From Bordetella genomosp. 1 (lineage in GTDB: Bacteria > Pseudomonadota > Gammaproteobacteria > Burkholderiales > Burkholderiaceae_B), in NCBI RefSeq assembly GCF_002261335.1, contig NZ_NEVL01000004.1, positions 124,001-188,000 on the forward strand: DNA of 64,000 nucleotides, read 5' to 3'. The notes beneath the pieces are model-generated. The model was not told the DNA's origin. It was given only the letters and a program-made list of their open reading frames with translations, and did no database searches. The position numbers were made by a program, and so were the translations under genes. Positions within the stretch are counted from its first letter, which is position 1. Each line of letters begins with the position of its first letter. Positions 18,489 to 26,953 of this stretch are shown here, one piece after another.

Positions 18489-19838
18489 ATGTCTCACACC
18501 GCGCACCCCACCCGTCACACGCCCACCATCACGCACATGCGCGTGATCCCGGTGGCAGGCCAGGATTCGATGCTGCTCAATCTGAGCGGCGCGCACGCCC
18601 CCTACTTCACCCGCAACCTGATCGTGCTGACCGACAGCGCCGGCAACACCGGCGTGGGCGAGGTGCCGGGCGGCGAGAAGATCCGCAACACGCTCGAAGA
18701 CGCGCGCGCGTTCATCGTGGGCAGCTCGGTCGGCAATTACAACGCCACGCTCAACCGCATGCGGCAGGCCTTCGCCAGCCGCGACAGCGGCGGCCGCGGC
18801 CTGCAGACCTTCGACCTGCGCGTGGCGATCCATGCGGTCACCGCGGCCGAGTCCGCGCTGCTCGATCTGCTCGGCCAGCACCTGGGCGTGCCCGTGGCCG
18901 CGCTGCTGGGCGAAGGCGTGCAGCGCACCTCGGTGCAGATGCTGGGCTATCTGTTCTATGTGGGCGACCGCCAGCAGACGCCGCTGCCTTATGCCAGCGC
19001 ACCCGATGAGACGGACGACTGGCTGCGTCTGCGCCACGAAAAGGCGCTCACGCCGGAGGCCATCGTCAAGCTGGCCGAGGCTTCATATGCGCGCTACGGC
19101 TTCGAAGACTTCAAGCTCAAGGGCGGCGTGCTTCGCGGCGACGAAGAGGTCGAGGCGATCCGCGCGCTGCACGAACGCTTCCCCAAGGCCCGCATCACGC
19201 TGGATCCGAACGGCGGCTGGCTGCTCGACGAGGCCGTGCGCCTGTGCCGCGACCTGCATGGCGTGCTCGCGTACGCGGAGGATCCGTGCGGCTCCGAAGG
19301 CGTGTTCTCGGGTCGCGAGGTGATGGCCGAGTTCCGCCGTGCCACCGGTCTGCCCACTGCTACCAACATGGTCGCCACCGATTGGCGCGAAATGGCGCAC
19401 ACGCTGTCGCTGCAATCGGTCGACATCCCGCTGGCCGATCCGCATTTCTGGACGATGCAGGGTTCGGTGCGCGTGGCGCAGACCTGCCAGGCCTTCGGCC
19501 TGACCTGGGGCTCGCATTCGAACAACCACTTCGACGTGTCGCTCGCCATGTTCACCCACGTCGGCGCCGCCGCCCCCGGCCGCGTCACTGCCATCGACAC
19601 GCACTGGATCTGGCAGGACGGCCAGTACCTCACGCGCAACCCGTTGCAGATCCGCGGCGGCTACATCGAATTGCCGCAGACCGGCGGGCTGGGCATCGAG
19701 CTCGACATGGACGCCGTCGAACGCGCCCACCAGCTCTACCTGCAACACGGCCTCGGCGCCCGCGACGACGCCATCGCGATGCAGTACCTGATCCCCAACT
19801 GGACCTTCGACCGCAAGCGCCCCTGCCTGGTCCGCTGA
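18489..19838 (+). CDS. gudD: D-glucarate dehydratase
   Basis: 449-residue enolase-superfamily enzyme converting D-glucarate to 5-keto-4-deoxy-D-glucarate. The N-terminal capping domain contains [21 protein letters not shown]. The barrel shows [13 protein letters not shown] (catalytic KxK), the metal ligands in ITLDPNGGW and [16 protein letters not shown], and [15 protein letters not shown] with the catalytic His at about residue 343. [18 protein letters not shown] is the family C-terminus. Its product is the substrate of GarL, encoded at the other end of the window. The downstream side runs into the repeat cluster. Confidence 0.95.
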   Translation: MSHTAHPTRHTPTITHMRVIPVAGQDSMLLNLSGAHAPYFTRNLIVLTDSAGNTGVGEVPGGEKIRNTLEDARAFIVGSSVGNYNATLNRMRQAFASRDSGGRGLQTFDLRVAIHAVTAAESALLDLLGQHLGVPVAALLGEGVQRTSVQMLGYLFYVGDRQQTPLPYASAPDETDDWLRLRHEKALTPEAIVKLAEASYARYGFEDFKLKGGVLRGDEEVEAIRALHERFPKARITLDPNGGWLLDEAVRLCRDLHGVLAYAEDPCGSEGVFSGREVMAEFRRATGLPTATNMVATDWREMAHTLSLQSVDIPLADPHFWTMQGSVRVAQTCQAFGLTWGSHSNNHFDVSLAMFTHVGAAAPGRVTAIDTHWIWQDGQYLTRNPLQIRGGYIELPQTGGLGIELDMDAVERAHQLYLQHGLGARDDAIAMQYLIPNWTFDRKRPCLVR

Positions 19839-19897
19839 CCCCGCTCCGCACCGCGCCGCGCCTCGCATCGCGTTGCGTCGCGTCGCGTGGCCGACCC

Positions 19898-20117
19898 AAA
19901 AAGGAGTCAGACTGCAATTTCCGGTCCGCAGCGTCCATCCAAAAAGGTGTCAGACTGCATTTATCGCGGCGGCCGCTGCACCTCGAAAAGGTGTCAGACT
20001 GCATTTTCTTTAGCGGGCGCGGCGGGCAGATAAGGTGTCAGACTGCATTTTTCGGGCGGCGGCCGCCGCGAAAAATGCAGTCTGACTCCTTTTCGAAAAT
20101 GCAGTCTGACTCCGTTT
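19898..20117. repeat. Left cluster of GTCAGAC-core repeats (six copies, one hairpin)
   Basis: Consensus AAAGGWGTCAGACTGCATTT. Forward copies are at 19898-19920 (GCAATTT variant), 19941-19963, 19986-20007 and 20030-20052; reverse copies at 20071-20093 and 20096-20117. The fourth and fifth form a hairpin, 20032-20054 with 20069-20091 (22 of 23 bp paired), whose 14-nt loop GGCGGCGGCCGCCG is itself self-complementary. The position after GG alternates between A and T among copies. The cluster fills the gap between gudD and the monooxygenase. Confidence 0.93.
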
Positions 20118-20275
20118 CTGGGGGAGCGAGCCTGTAGCCGTGACCGCCCACGCGAGCTCGGCGACGTCCCGCAGGCGTGTGCGACCAAACGGCGGGATGA
20201 GGCGACCATCCGAACGCATACTTACGGTGTGGGCCGCAACGGCGCACATTGGAGGCACTCAGTTGGAGAGCCTTC

Positions 20276-21457
20276 ATGTCCCAAGTCCCGCATTCCTCGG
20301 CCGCACACCGCCACGCCATCGTGATCGGCGGTTCGCTCAGCGGCCTGTTCATCGGCAATCTGCTGCGACGCGCAGGCTGGCGCGTCGAGATCTTCGAGCG
20401 TTCGACCCACACACTGGACAGTCGCGGCGGCGGCATCGTGTTGCAGCCCGACGTGGAGGAGGTGTTCCGCCGCTGCGGCATCGACCTCACGGAAAGCCAG
20501 CTCGGCGTGCGCTCCCAGTATCGCAACGTGTTCAACCCGGACGGCAGCACGCACTCCCATCACTACGCGCCGCAGGTGCAGACCTCGTGGTCGCTGCTGT
20601 ATTCGACGCTGCGGCGGGCCTTCGGCGACGTGGGCTACCACCAGGGTGCGACGCTGGCGCGCGTCTCTCAGGATGACGCGGGCGGTACCGTCACGGCGCA
20701 CTTCGCCGACGGCAGCCTGCGATCGGCGCATCTGCTGATCGGTGCCGACGGCGGCAACTCGACGGTGCGCGCGCAGTTCTGGCCCAACGCCCGCCCCGTC
20801 TACGCTGGCTACCTCGCGTGGCGCGGGCTGGTGCCCGAGGCGGAATTACCGGCCAGCGCGCGGCAGCATCTGCAGGGCGACCTCAGCTTCGCGAACAACT
20901 ATGGCTCGCACATCCTGGGCTATCTCGTGCCCGGTCCGGGCAACGACCTGCGCCCGGGCCATCGCCTGTTCAACTGGGTGTGGTACCGCACGGCCGACCC
21001 CGCTCAGCTTGCGGCCATCATGACCGATCGGGAGGGTCGACGCCGCGGGCATTCGATTCCCGAAGGATGGCTCGACGCGCGCTGGCTTGCGCATCTGCGC
21101 ACGGAGGCGCAGGCGTTGCTGCCCCCGGCGTTTCGCGACCTGGTCGAGGTGACGCGCGATCCCTTCGCCCAGGAGATTCGCGACCTCGCCTGCGACCACT
21201 ATGTCGCCGGACGCGCCGTGATCCTCGGCGACGCCGCCGCGATTCCCCGTCCGCACACCGCCGCGAGCACGCTCAAGGCCGCCGCGAACGCGCTGGCGCT
21301 GGCCGACGCGCTGACGCAGTTCCCGCAAGACCTGCAACTTGCGCTGGCCGCCTGGGAACCCGCGCAGATCGCGCTGGGCAAGGCGCTGCAGCGCCGCGGC
21401 ATCGACACGGGTAATTACCTGATGTTCCAGCACGGCGCGGCGGGCCGGCTGGCATGA
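20276..21457 (+). CDS. FAD-dependent aromatic monooxygenase (2,6-dihydroxypyridine 3-monooxygenase-like)
   Basis: 393-residue class A flavoprotein hydroxylase. The FAD/NAD(P)H fold begins IVIGGSLSGLFIGNLLRRAG with the acidic end EIFERS. The DG motif is LLIGADGGNSTVR and the GD motif GRAVILGDAAAIPRPHTAAS. GGSLSG in place of the usual GxGxxG, and the middle domain (LGYLVPGPGNDLRPGHRLFNWVWY), resemble 2,6-dihydroxypyridine 3-monooxygenases of N-heterocycle degradation; the substrate is unproven. The ATG at 20276 has GGAGAG 5 nt upstream; a TTG at 20249 is less likely. The gene is bracketed by the two repeat clusters and has no pathway partner nearby, which suggests it could have arrived as cargo. 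Confidence 0.88.
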   Translation: MSQVPHSSAAHRHAIVIGGSLSGLFIGNLLRRAGWRVEIFERSTHTLDSRGGGIVLQPDVEEVFRRCGIDLTESQLGVRSQYRNVFNPDGSTHSHHYAPQVQTSWSLLYSTLRRAFGDVGYHQGATLARVSQDDAGGTVTAHFADGSLRSAHLLIGADGGNSTVRAQFWPNARPVYAGYLAWRGLVPEAELPASARQHLQGDLSFANNYGSHILGYLVPGPGNDLRPGHRLFNWVWYRTADPAQLAAIMTDREGRRRGHSIPEGWLDARWLAHLRTEAQALLPPAFRDLVEVTRDPFAQEIRDLACDHYVAGRAVILGDAAAIPRPHTAASTLKAAANALALADALTQFPQDLQLALAAWEPAQIALGKALQRRGIDTGNYLMFQHGAAGRLA

Positions 21458-21494
21458 GCGGCACCGCCGCGGGCATGCGCCGTTGGAAGTGTCG

Positions 21495-21721
21495 ATAAAG
21501 GAGTCAGACTGCATTTATCACCCGGCGCGATGACCGGAAAAATGCAGTCTGACTCCTTTATCTGGAATGTCCCGGCCCGGAAAAATGCAGTCTGACACCT
21601 TTGTTCGGGTTTCTTCGGAACGGGAAAATGCAGTCTGACACCTTTGTTTGGTGTGGGCCCGTTCAAAGACTTGCAGTCTGACTCCTTTTCTCCCGTCAAA
21701 GAATTGCAGTCTGACTCCTTT
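21495..21721. repeat. Right cluster of GTCAGAC-core repeats (six copies, one hairpin)
   Basis: Same family as the left cluster. One forward copy (21495-21518) and five reverse copies (21538-21561, 21581-21602, 21625-21645, 21671-21689, 21701-21721). The first two form a perfect 22-bp hairpin, 21495-21516 with 21540-21561, around a 23-nt loop. The last two carry the TTGCAG variant in place of ATGCAG, matching the outermost left copy. The cluster lies between the monooxygenase stop and the tetR stop, so it may also serve as a terminator for both. Confidence 0.93.
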
Positions 21722-21738
21722 CCAGCGGACGCCTTTTC

Positions 21739-22344
21739 TCAGCGGGGGGGCAGGCTGGCGTCGATGAGGCGTTCTGCGACGGGGACGAGGTATTTGGGGG
21801 GGCCGTCGGCGCCGAACATCTGGCCGGTGAGGAAGGCGCCTTCGAGCAGCAGCATGAGGCCGTTGCCCAGTTCGACGGGGTCGGTGGCGCCCATGTGCCA
21901 GGCCATGTCGACCAGGCGCTCGCGCAGCAGGTGCTTGTGCTGCACCGAGACCTTGCGGGCCGGGTGGTCGGGCTCGGGGTATTCGACGCAGGCGTTGCTC
22001 AGGCCGCAGCCGCGGTAGTCGGGCAGCTCGGTGGCGCGCTGGGCCAGGCGGCGGAAGTAGGTGAGGAGCTGTTCGCGCGGATCGTCGGGGTGGTCGGGCA
22101 CGCCGGCTTCGAAGCGGGCCCAGAACTCCTGCTCGTAATCGCGCAGATACGACGCCGCCAATTCGTCTTTGGACGAAAACGCCCGATACAGGCTGGGCTT
22201 CGTCACGCCGGCCTCGGTCACGATGGCGTCCACGCCGACCGCGCGGATGCCGTCGCGATAGAACATTCTGCGCGCGGTCTCGCGGATGCGGTCGGCGGCC
22301 TTGGGCGCGCCGGCGGCGGCCGGATTCGATTGCCTGGAAGCCAT
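21739..22344 (-). CDS. TetR/AcrR-family transcriptional regulator
   Basis: 201-residue repressor. The N-terminal helix-turn-helix (about 16-62) reads ADRIRETARRMFYRDGIRAVGVDAIVTEAGV then TKPSLYRAFSSKDELAASYL. The C-terminal ligand domain holds two cysteines (CGLSNACVEYPEPDHPARKV). The ATG at 22344 follows GGAGGAG. It is divergent from an MFS transporter across a perfect inverted repeat, the typical arrangement for a repressor of an efflux or uptake gene. The ligand is unknown. Confidence 0.92.
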   Translation of the reverse strand: MASRQSNPAAAGAPKAADRIRETARRMFYRDGIRAVGVDAIVTEAGVTKPSLYRAFSSKDELAASYLRDYEQEFWARFEAGVPDHPDDPREQLLTYFRRLAQRATELPDYRGCGLSNACVEYPEPDHPARKVSVQHKHLLRERLVDMAWHMGATDPVELGNGLMLLLEGAFLTGQMFGADGPPKYLVPVAERLIDASLPPR

Positions 22345-22367
22345 TCGGACTCCTCCACAGAAAGGAC

Positions 22368-22428
22368 TTGACGACGTTACTGACCGGTACGTACGATTCG
22401 AACTCCTGCTTACGTACCGGTCAGTAAC
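22368..22428 (+). promoter_or_regulatory. MFS promoter overlapped by a double TetR operator
   Basis: GTTACTGACCGGTACGTA (22376-22393) and its exact inverse complement (22411-22428) form an 18-bp perfect inverted repeat with a 17-nt spacer. Each arm contains a 16-bp imperfect palindrome centred on ACCGGT, a good size for one TetR dimer, so the region probably binds two dimers. A promoter TTGACG (22368-22373)-N18-TACGAT (22392-22397) lies across the left arm. The right arm ends at the base before the MFS start codon. Confidence 0.85.
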
Positions 22429-23718
22429 ATGAGTATATCCCATCCTCCCGCGCCGTTCCGCCGCTATGGACAGAAGTACGCGTTCGTCGTGGTCGCGGTG
22501 ATCTTCTTCGCCCTGCTGATATCCGCGGGCTTGCGCTCGACCCCGAGTGTGCTGCTGGTACCGCTGCAGGAACACTTCGGCTGGAGCCGCGCCACGATCT
22601 CGTTCGCCGCGGCGGTCGGCATCTTCCTGTATGGACTGACCGGCCCCTTCGCGGCCGCGGCCATGGAGCACTTCGGCCTGCGCCGGGTGTTGATCGGCGC
22701 CTTGATCATCATGTCCGCCTCGAGCGCCGCCAGCGCCTTCATGACCGAGTCCTGGCAACTGCTGCTGACCTGGGGCGTGTTCTCCGGGATCGCGTCGGGC
22801 GCGGTCGCGGTCGTGCTGGGCGCGACGGTGGTCAACCGCTGGTTTGCCACCCGGCGCGGCCTGATGATGGGACTGCTCACCGCCAGCACCGCCACCGGCA
22901 ATCTGTTGTTCCTGCCGGTGCTCGCCGCGCTGGCCGCGTCGGGCGACTGGACCCGCGTGGTGTGGACGGTGGCCGCCGGGGCCGCCGTAATGGTGCCGTT
23001 CGCGATCTGGCTGGTGCCCAACCGCCCGGCCGACGTGGGTCTGCGGCCGTTCGGCAGCGCGCCCGATGCCCCGCCGCCCTCCACGGCACCGCGCACCGGC
23101 CTGCGCGCCGCCACCTTCGGCGCCCTGCGCCGCGCCGCCCGCACGCGCACGTTCTGGTATCTGTTCGCCACCTTCTTCGTTTGCGGGTTCACCACCAACG
23201 GCCTGGTCGGCACCCACCTGATCGCGATGTGCGGCGACCACGGCATCGCCGAAGTGCAAGCCGCCGGGCTGCTCGCCCTGATGGGCATCTTCGACCTGGT
23301 GGGCACCACCGCCTCGGGCTGGCTGACCGACCGCTACGATCCGCGCCGATTGCTGTTCGTCTACTACGCGCTGCGCGGCCTGTCGCTGATGTACCTGCCC
23401 TACTCCGACTTCTCGTTCTACAGCCTGTCGATCTTCGCGATCTTCTTCGGCCTGGACTGGATCGCCACCGTGCCGCCCACGCTGCGCCTGACCACCGAAG
23501 CCTTCGGCGAGCGCGACGCGCCGGTGGTGTTTGGCTGGATCGTGGCGGGCCACCAGCTCGGCGCGGCCAGCGCGGCCTGGATGGGCGGATTCGTGCGCGA
23601 AGCCACGGGCAGCTACCAGTGGGCCTTCGTGCTGGCGGGTTCCACCGGCCTCATCGCGGCGGTGATCGCGTTGATGATCGCACGCCGCCCCGCGACGCCG
23701 GCGCTGCAGCCGGCATGA
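22429..23718 (+). CDS. Major facilitator superfamily transporter
   Basis: 429-residue inner-membrane carrier with about 12 helices. The A-like motif of the first half is AAAMEHFGLRRVLIGALIIM, and GWLTDRYDPRRLLFVYY is the equivalent loop of the second half. TPSVLLVPLQEHFGWSRATISFA resembles the oxalate/formate antiporter-like and monocarboxylate-like branch. The substrate is unknown. No Shine-Dalgarno sequence precedes the ATG at 22429 because the TetR operator occupies that space, so the message has a very short leader. It is controlled by the divergent TetR gene. Confidence 0.9.
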   Translation: MSISHPPAPFRRYGQKYAFVVVAVIFFALLISAGLRSTPSVLLVPLQEHFGWSRATISFAAAVGIFLYGLTGPFAAAAMEHFGLRRVLIGALIIMSASSAASAFMTESWQLLLTWGVFSGIASGAVAVVLGATVVNRWFATRRGLMMGLLTASTATGNLLFLPVLAALAASGDWTRVVWTVAAGAAVMVPFAIWLVPNRPADVGLRPFGSAPDAPPPSTAPRTGLRAATFGALRRAARTRTFWYLFATFFVCGFTTNGLVGTHLIAMCGDHGIAEVQAAGLLALMGIFDLVGTTASGWLTDRYDPRRLLFVYYALRGLSLMYLPYSDFSFYSLSIFAIFFGLDWIATVPPTLRLTTEAFGERDAPVVFGWIVAGHQLGAASAAWMGGFVREATGSYQWAFVLAGSTGLIAAVIALMIARRPATPALQPA

Positions 23719-23723
23719 CGAAA

Positions 23724-23790
23724 CGCCGGGCCGGCGTGAACCGGCCCGGCGTCCGGGGCAACGCGCGCACCCGGCGCGACGCCGGGTGCG
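23724..23790. terminator. Two tandem GC hairpins after the MFS gene
   Basis: CGCCGGGCCGG (23724-23734) pairs perfectly with CCGGCCCGGCG (23741-23751), and CGCACCCGGC (23766-23775) with GCCGGGTGCG (23781-23790). Neither has a T-run. They separate the convergent MFS and 73-aa genes and probably stop or stabilise both transcripts. Confidence 0.5.
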
Positions 23791-23856
23791 TCATGAGGCG
23801 GCGCAGGAGCAATGGCCGCGGCGACGCCAGCGCCGCCGCCAGCATGGCAACTCCCC

Positions 23857-24078
23857 CTACTCGGAGATGTGCGTGCCCTTGACCGACTGCGGATCGATGC
23901 CGCCCAGCCGCAGCCGGGCGTCGACCGTGTCGGCCGAGTTGTCGCCCCGTTCCGCCGCGGGCAAGGACAACTGATCGGCCAGCGCCTGCTTGGCCTGGGC
24001 CGGGTCGGTGACGTTGCCATTGACCAGCGCCACGCCGTCGCTGCCGTCGTTGCGCTTGAATGCGATCTGGGTCTTCAT
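23857..24078 (-). CDS. Small protein of unknown function, 73 aa
   Basis: I do not recognise this protein. It is hydrophilic, without signal peptide or membrane segment: MKTQIAFKRNDGSDGVALVNGN, then a region rich in A, D and Q, ending RLRLGGIDPQSVKGTHISE. The ATG at 24078 was chosen because AAGGAG lies 8 nt upstream, a strong site; the longer upstream frame is arginine-rich. It lies between convergent MFS hairpins and the liv operon terminator, as its own short unit. Confidence 0.65.
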   Translation of the reverse strand: MKTQIAFKRNDGSDGVALVNGNVTDPAQAKQALADQLSLPAAERGDNSADTVDARLRLGGIDPQSVKGTHISE

Positions 24079-24268
24079 AGAGGTCTCCTTGCGGCGGCTC
24101 ATCCGCCCGCCCTCCTTCAGCACGTGCTGTGCCGGGCGCCGCCAACGCGCCGCCAACGCGCCCCCGTCGCTCCGCTGCGCGCGCAACGAGTCGGCCGGCA
24201 CCCGCGCCGTTTCAACCTCGGCGCCGGCATCGACGGCGCGCAGCCGGGCCGATGACGCGCGCAGCATG

Positions 24269-24298
24269 AAAAAAGCCCCGGCCAGTGCGGCCGGGGCT
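24269..24298 (-). terminator. Intrinsic terminator of the liv operon
   Basis: On the - strand AGCCCCGGCC pairs with GGCCGGGGCT around a 5-nt loop, followed by TTTTTT. It lies 20 nt beyond the livF stop. Confidence 0.93.
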
Positions 24299-24318
24299 GC
24301 GCGTGCAACGCAGCGGGT

Positions 24319-25062
24319 TCAGGCCTCGACTTCGCCCAGGTACGCGGCGCGCACCTTCGGATCGTCGAGCATCTGGCGGGCCGGACCCGACAGGATGATC
24401 TCGCCCGACTCCATCACATAGCCGCGATGGCTGTTCTCCAGCGCCAGGCGTGCATTCTGCTCGATGAGCAGGATGGTCACGCCCTCGCTGGCGATGGTGC
24501 GCACCACCTCGAACACCTTCTCCACCATCAGGGGCGCCAGGCCCATCGAAGGCTCGTCGAGCAGCAGCAGCCTGGGGCGCGCGATCATCGCGCGGCCCAT
24601 GGCCACCATCTGCTGTTCGCCGCCCGACAGCGTGCCGGCGGCCTGCTTGCGGCGCTCGGCCAGGCGCGGGAACAGCGTGAACACGCGGTCGGTGTCCTGC
24701 CGGATCTGCGCGGGGTCGCGGCGCGTGTAGGCGCCCATCGCGAGGTTTTCCTCGATGGTCAGCTGGCCGAAGATGCCGCGGCCTTCGGGCACCATGACCA
24801 GGCCCTGGCGCACGAGTTCGAACGAGCGCTTGCCGGCAATCGATTTGCCCTCGTACTCGATCGCGCCGCCGGCCGCCGGCACGAGGCCGGTGATGGCACG
24901 CAGCGTGGTGCTCTTGCCGGCGCCGTTGGCGCCGATCAGGCACACCAGTTCGCCGCTGTTGACCTCGAGGTCGATGCCGCGCACGGCGCGGATGCCGCCA
25001 TAGGCGACCTCGAGCTTGCGCAGCGCCAGCAGCGGTTGTTGGGTTGTGGTGGCCGGGCTCAT
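24319..25062 (-). CDS. livF: Branched-chain amino acid ABC transporter ATP-binding protein LivF
   Basis: 247-residue cytoplasmic ATPase. Walker A is GANGAGKSTTLRAITG, the signature LSGGEQQMVAMGRAM, Walker B RLLLLDEPSMGLAPL, followed by the switch region LIEQNARLAL. LEVAYGGIRAVRGIDLEV opens the domain, as in LivF. The ATG at 25062 overlaps the livG stop by 4 nt (ATGA). It is last of livH-livM-livG-livF. Confidence 0.95.
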   Translation of the reverse strand: MSPATTTQQPLLALRKLEVAYGGIRAVRGIDLEVNSGELVCLIGANGAGKSTTLRAITGLVPAAGGAIEYEGKSIAGKRSFELVRQGLVMVPEGRGIFGQLTIEENLAMGAYTRRDPAQIRQDTDRVFTLFPRLAERRKQAAGTLSGGEQQMVAMGRAMIARPRLLLLDEPSMGLAPLMVEKVFEVVRTIASEGVTILLIEQNARLALENSHRGYVMESGEIILSGPARQMLDDPKVRAAYLGEVEA

Positions 25063-25862
25063 GCCTGTCCCTCCGAATGATGCAGCAGCGGGTCGGTCGC
25101 GGCCCCGGCGCCGAGATAGGCTTCGATGACCTTGGGATCGCGCTGGACCTGCGCCGGCTTGCCCATCGACAGCACCTTGCCGTACTCGAGCACCAGCACA
25201 CGGTTGCACAGACCCATCACCAGCTTCATGTCGTGCTCGATCAGCAGCACGGTGATGCCGTCGGCGCGGATCTTTTCGATCAGCTGCCGCAGCACCACGG
25301 TTTCCGAGGCGTTCATGCCGGCCGCCGGCTCGTCGAGCGCAAGCAGCCTGGGATCGGTGGCCAGGGCCCGCGCGATCTCCAGGCGACGCTGGTCGCCGTA
25401 CGACAGCGAGCGCGCGACGTCGTTGGCGCGATGGCCGATGCCCACGTACTCGAGCAGCTCGTGCGCCCGCCGTTCGATGGCCGCCTCTTCGGCGCGCTGG
25501 CCGCGCGTGCGCAGCACGGCGCCGAACACGCCGGCGCGGGTGCGCACGTGGCGACCGATCATCACGTTCTCGATCGCGCTCAGGTTGGCGAACAGGCGGA
25601 TGTTCTGGAAGGTCCGTGCCAGGCCCGCGCCCGCCACCTCGTGCGGCTTGGCGCCCACGAGCGAGATGCCGTTGAAGGTGCACTGGCCGTCTTCGGGGAT
25701 GTACAGACCGGTCAGCACGTTGAACAGCGTGGTCTTGCCCGCGCCGTTGGGGCCGATCAGGCCGTAGATCTCGCCTTCCTCGATGTCGAAGCTGACGTCG
25801 GTAAGCGCACGCAGGCCGCCGAAGCGCTTGCCGAGGCCCTCTGCTTTCAGGATCACGCTCAT
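25059..25862 (-). CDS. livG: Branched-chain amino acid ABC transporter ATP-binding protein LivG
   Basis: 267-residue ATPase partner of LivF. Walker A is GPNGAGKTTLFNVLTG, the signature LSYGDQRRLEIARALA, Walker B LLALDEPAAGMN, followed by LLIEHDMKLVMGLCNRVLVLEYGK. The longer helical insertion (GAVLRTRGQRAEEAAIERRAHELL) is typical of LivG rather than LivF. Its start overlaps the livM stop by 4 nt, so translation is coupled. Confidence 0.95.
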   Translation of the reverse strand: MSVILKAEGLGKRFGGLRALTDVSFDIEEGEIYGLIGPNGAGKTTLFNVLTGLYIPEDGQCTFNGISLVGAKPHEVAGAGLARTFQNIRLFANLSAIENVMIGRHVRTRAGVFGAVLRTRGQRAEEAAIERRAHELLEYVGIGHRANDVARSLSYGDQRRLEIARALATDPRLLALDEPAAGMNASETVVLRQLIEKIRADGITVLLIEHDMKLVMGLCNRVLVLEYGKVLSMGKPAQVQRDPKVIEAYLGAGAATDPLLHHSEGQA

Positions 25863-26953
25863 GCCGCACCCTCACCCTGGCGGTTGCCCGCCAGTTCACG
25901 CTTGCGCACCGCCGAGGGCCACAGGCCGGCCGGACGGAACAGCATCACGCACACCATCGCCAGGCCGAACAGCAGCATGCGGATGCCTTCGGGATCGAGC
26001 ACCACGGCACCGAACAGCAGGTGCTGCACCGGCTCGACCACCGCGCGCAGGAATTCCGGCAAGGCCGCCAGGATGATGGCGCCCAGGATCACGCCCGGAA
26101 TGTTGCCCATGCCGCCCAGCACCACCATGCACAGGATCGAGATCGACTCGGTGAGCGAGAAGCTCTCGGGGCTGACGAAGCCCTGCATCGCGGCGAACAT
26201 CGCGCCGGCCACGCCGCCGAACGACGCGCCCATGGCGAAGGCCAGCAGCTTGACGTTGCGGGTGTTGATGCCCATCGCCTTGGCCGCGATCTCGTCTTCG
26301 CGGATCGCTTCCCAGGCGCGGCCGATGCGGGAATTCTGCAGCCGCGCGCACACCAGGATGATGAGCAGCGTGAGCCCGACCAGCAGGTAGTAGTACTTCT
26401 CGGGCCCGGTGAAGCGGATACCCATCAGCGTCTCGGTGCGGTTGAAGGCGAAGTCGCCGACCTTGAACGGGTCGATGCGGTTGATGCCCTGCGGACCGTT
26501 GGTGATGTTGATCGGCGCGTTCAGGTTGTTGAGGAAGATCCGGATGATCTCGCCAAAGCCCAGGGTCACGATGGCGAGGTAGTCGCCCCGCAGCTTGAGC
26601 GTCGGCGCGCCCAGCATCACGCCGAACAGGCAGGCCAGCGCCAGGCTGATCGGCAGGATCGCCCAGAACGGCAGGTGCAGGCCGAAGTGCGGCGAAGCCA
26701 GCAGCGCCCACACATAGGCGCCCACCGCGTAGAAGGCGATGTAGCCCAGGTCGAGCAGGCCCGCGAAGCCCACCACGATGTTCAGGCCCAGGGCCAGCAT
26801 CACGTAGAGCAGCGCGAAGTTGAGGATGCGCACCCAGCTCTGGCCGGCCATGCCGATCACGAAGGGCAGCACCGCGAGCACCACGCCGATCAGCGCGATG
26901 GCCAGCAGCTGGCGGGTGTTGACGCCGGAGCGTCGGGTCTGGAACGTCGTCAT
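25859..26953 (-). CDS. livM: Branched-chain amino acid ABC transporter permease LivM
   Basis: 364-residue inner-membrane permease. Helices include LLAIALIGVVLAVLPFVIGMA, ILNFALLYVMLALGLNIVVGFAGLLDLGYIAFYAVGAY and FWAILPISLALACLFGVMLG. RGDYLAIVTLGFGEIIRI and the coupling loop RIGRAWEAIREDEIAAKAMGIN are LivM signatures. The ATG at 26953 overlaps the livH stop by 4 nt; the frame upstream of it is only antisense or shadow coding. Confidence 0.95.
   Translation of the reverse strand: MTTFQTRRSGVNTRQLLAIALIGVVLAVLPFVIGMAGQSWVRILNFALLYVMLALGLNIVVGFAGLLDLGYIAFYAVGAYVWALLASPHFGLHLPFWAILPISLALACLFGVMLGAPTLKLRGDYLAIVTLGFGEIIRIFLNNLNAPINITNGPQGINRIDPFKVGDFAFNRTETLMGIRFTGPEKYYYLLVGLTLLIILVCARLQNSRIGRAWEAIREDEIAAKAMGINTRNVKLLAFAMGASFGGVAGAMFAAMQGFVSPESFSLTESISILCMVVLGGMGNIPGVILGAIILAALPEFLRAVVEPVQHLLFGAVVLDPEGIRMLLFGLAMVCVMLFRPAGLWPSAVRKRELAGNRQGEGAA

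Noticed and set aside
19898-21721. CRISPR array
   Set aside because: Repeat orientation is mixed, spacers vary from 2 to over 30 nt, a gene lies in the middle and no cas genes are present.
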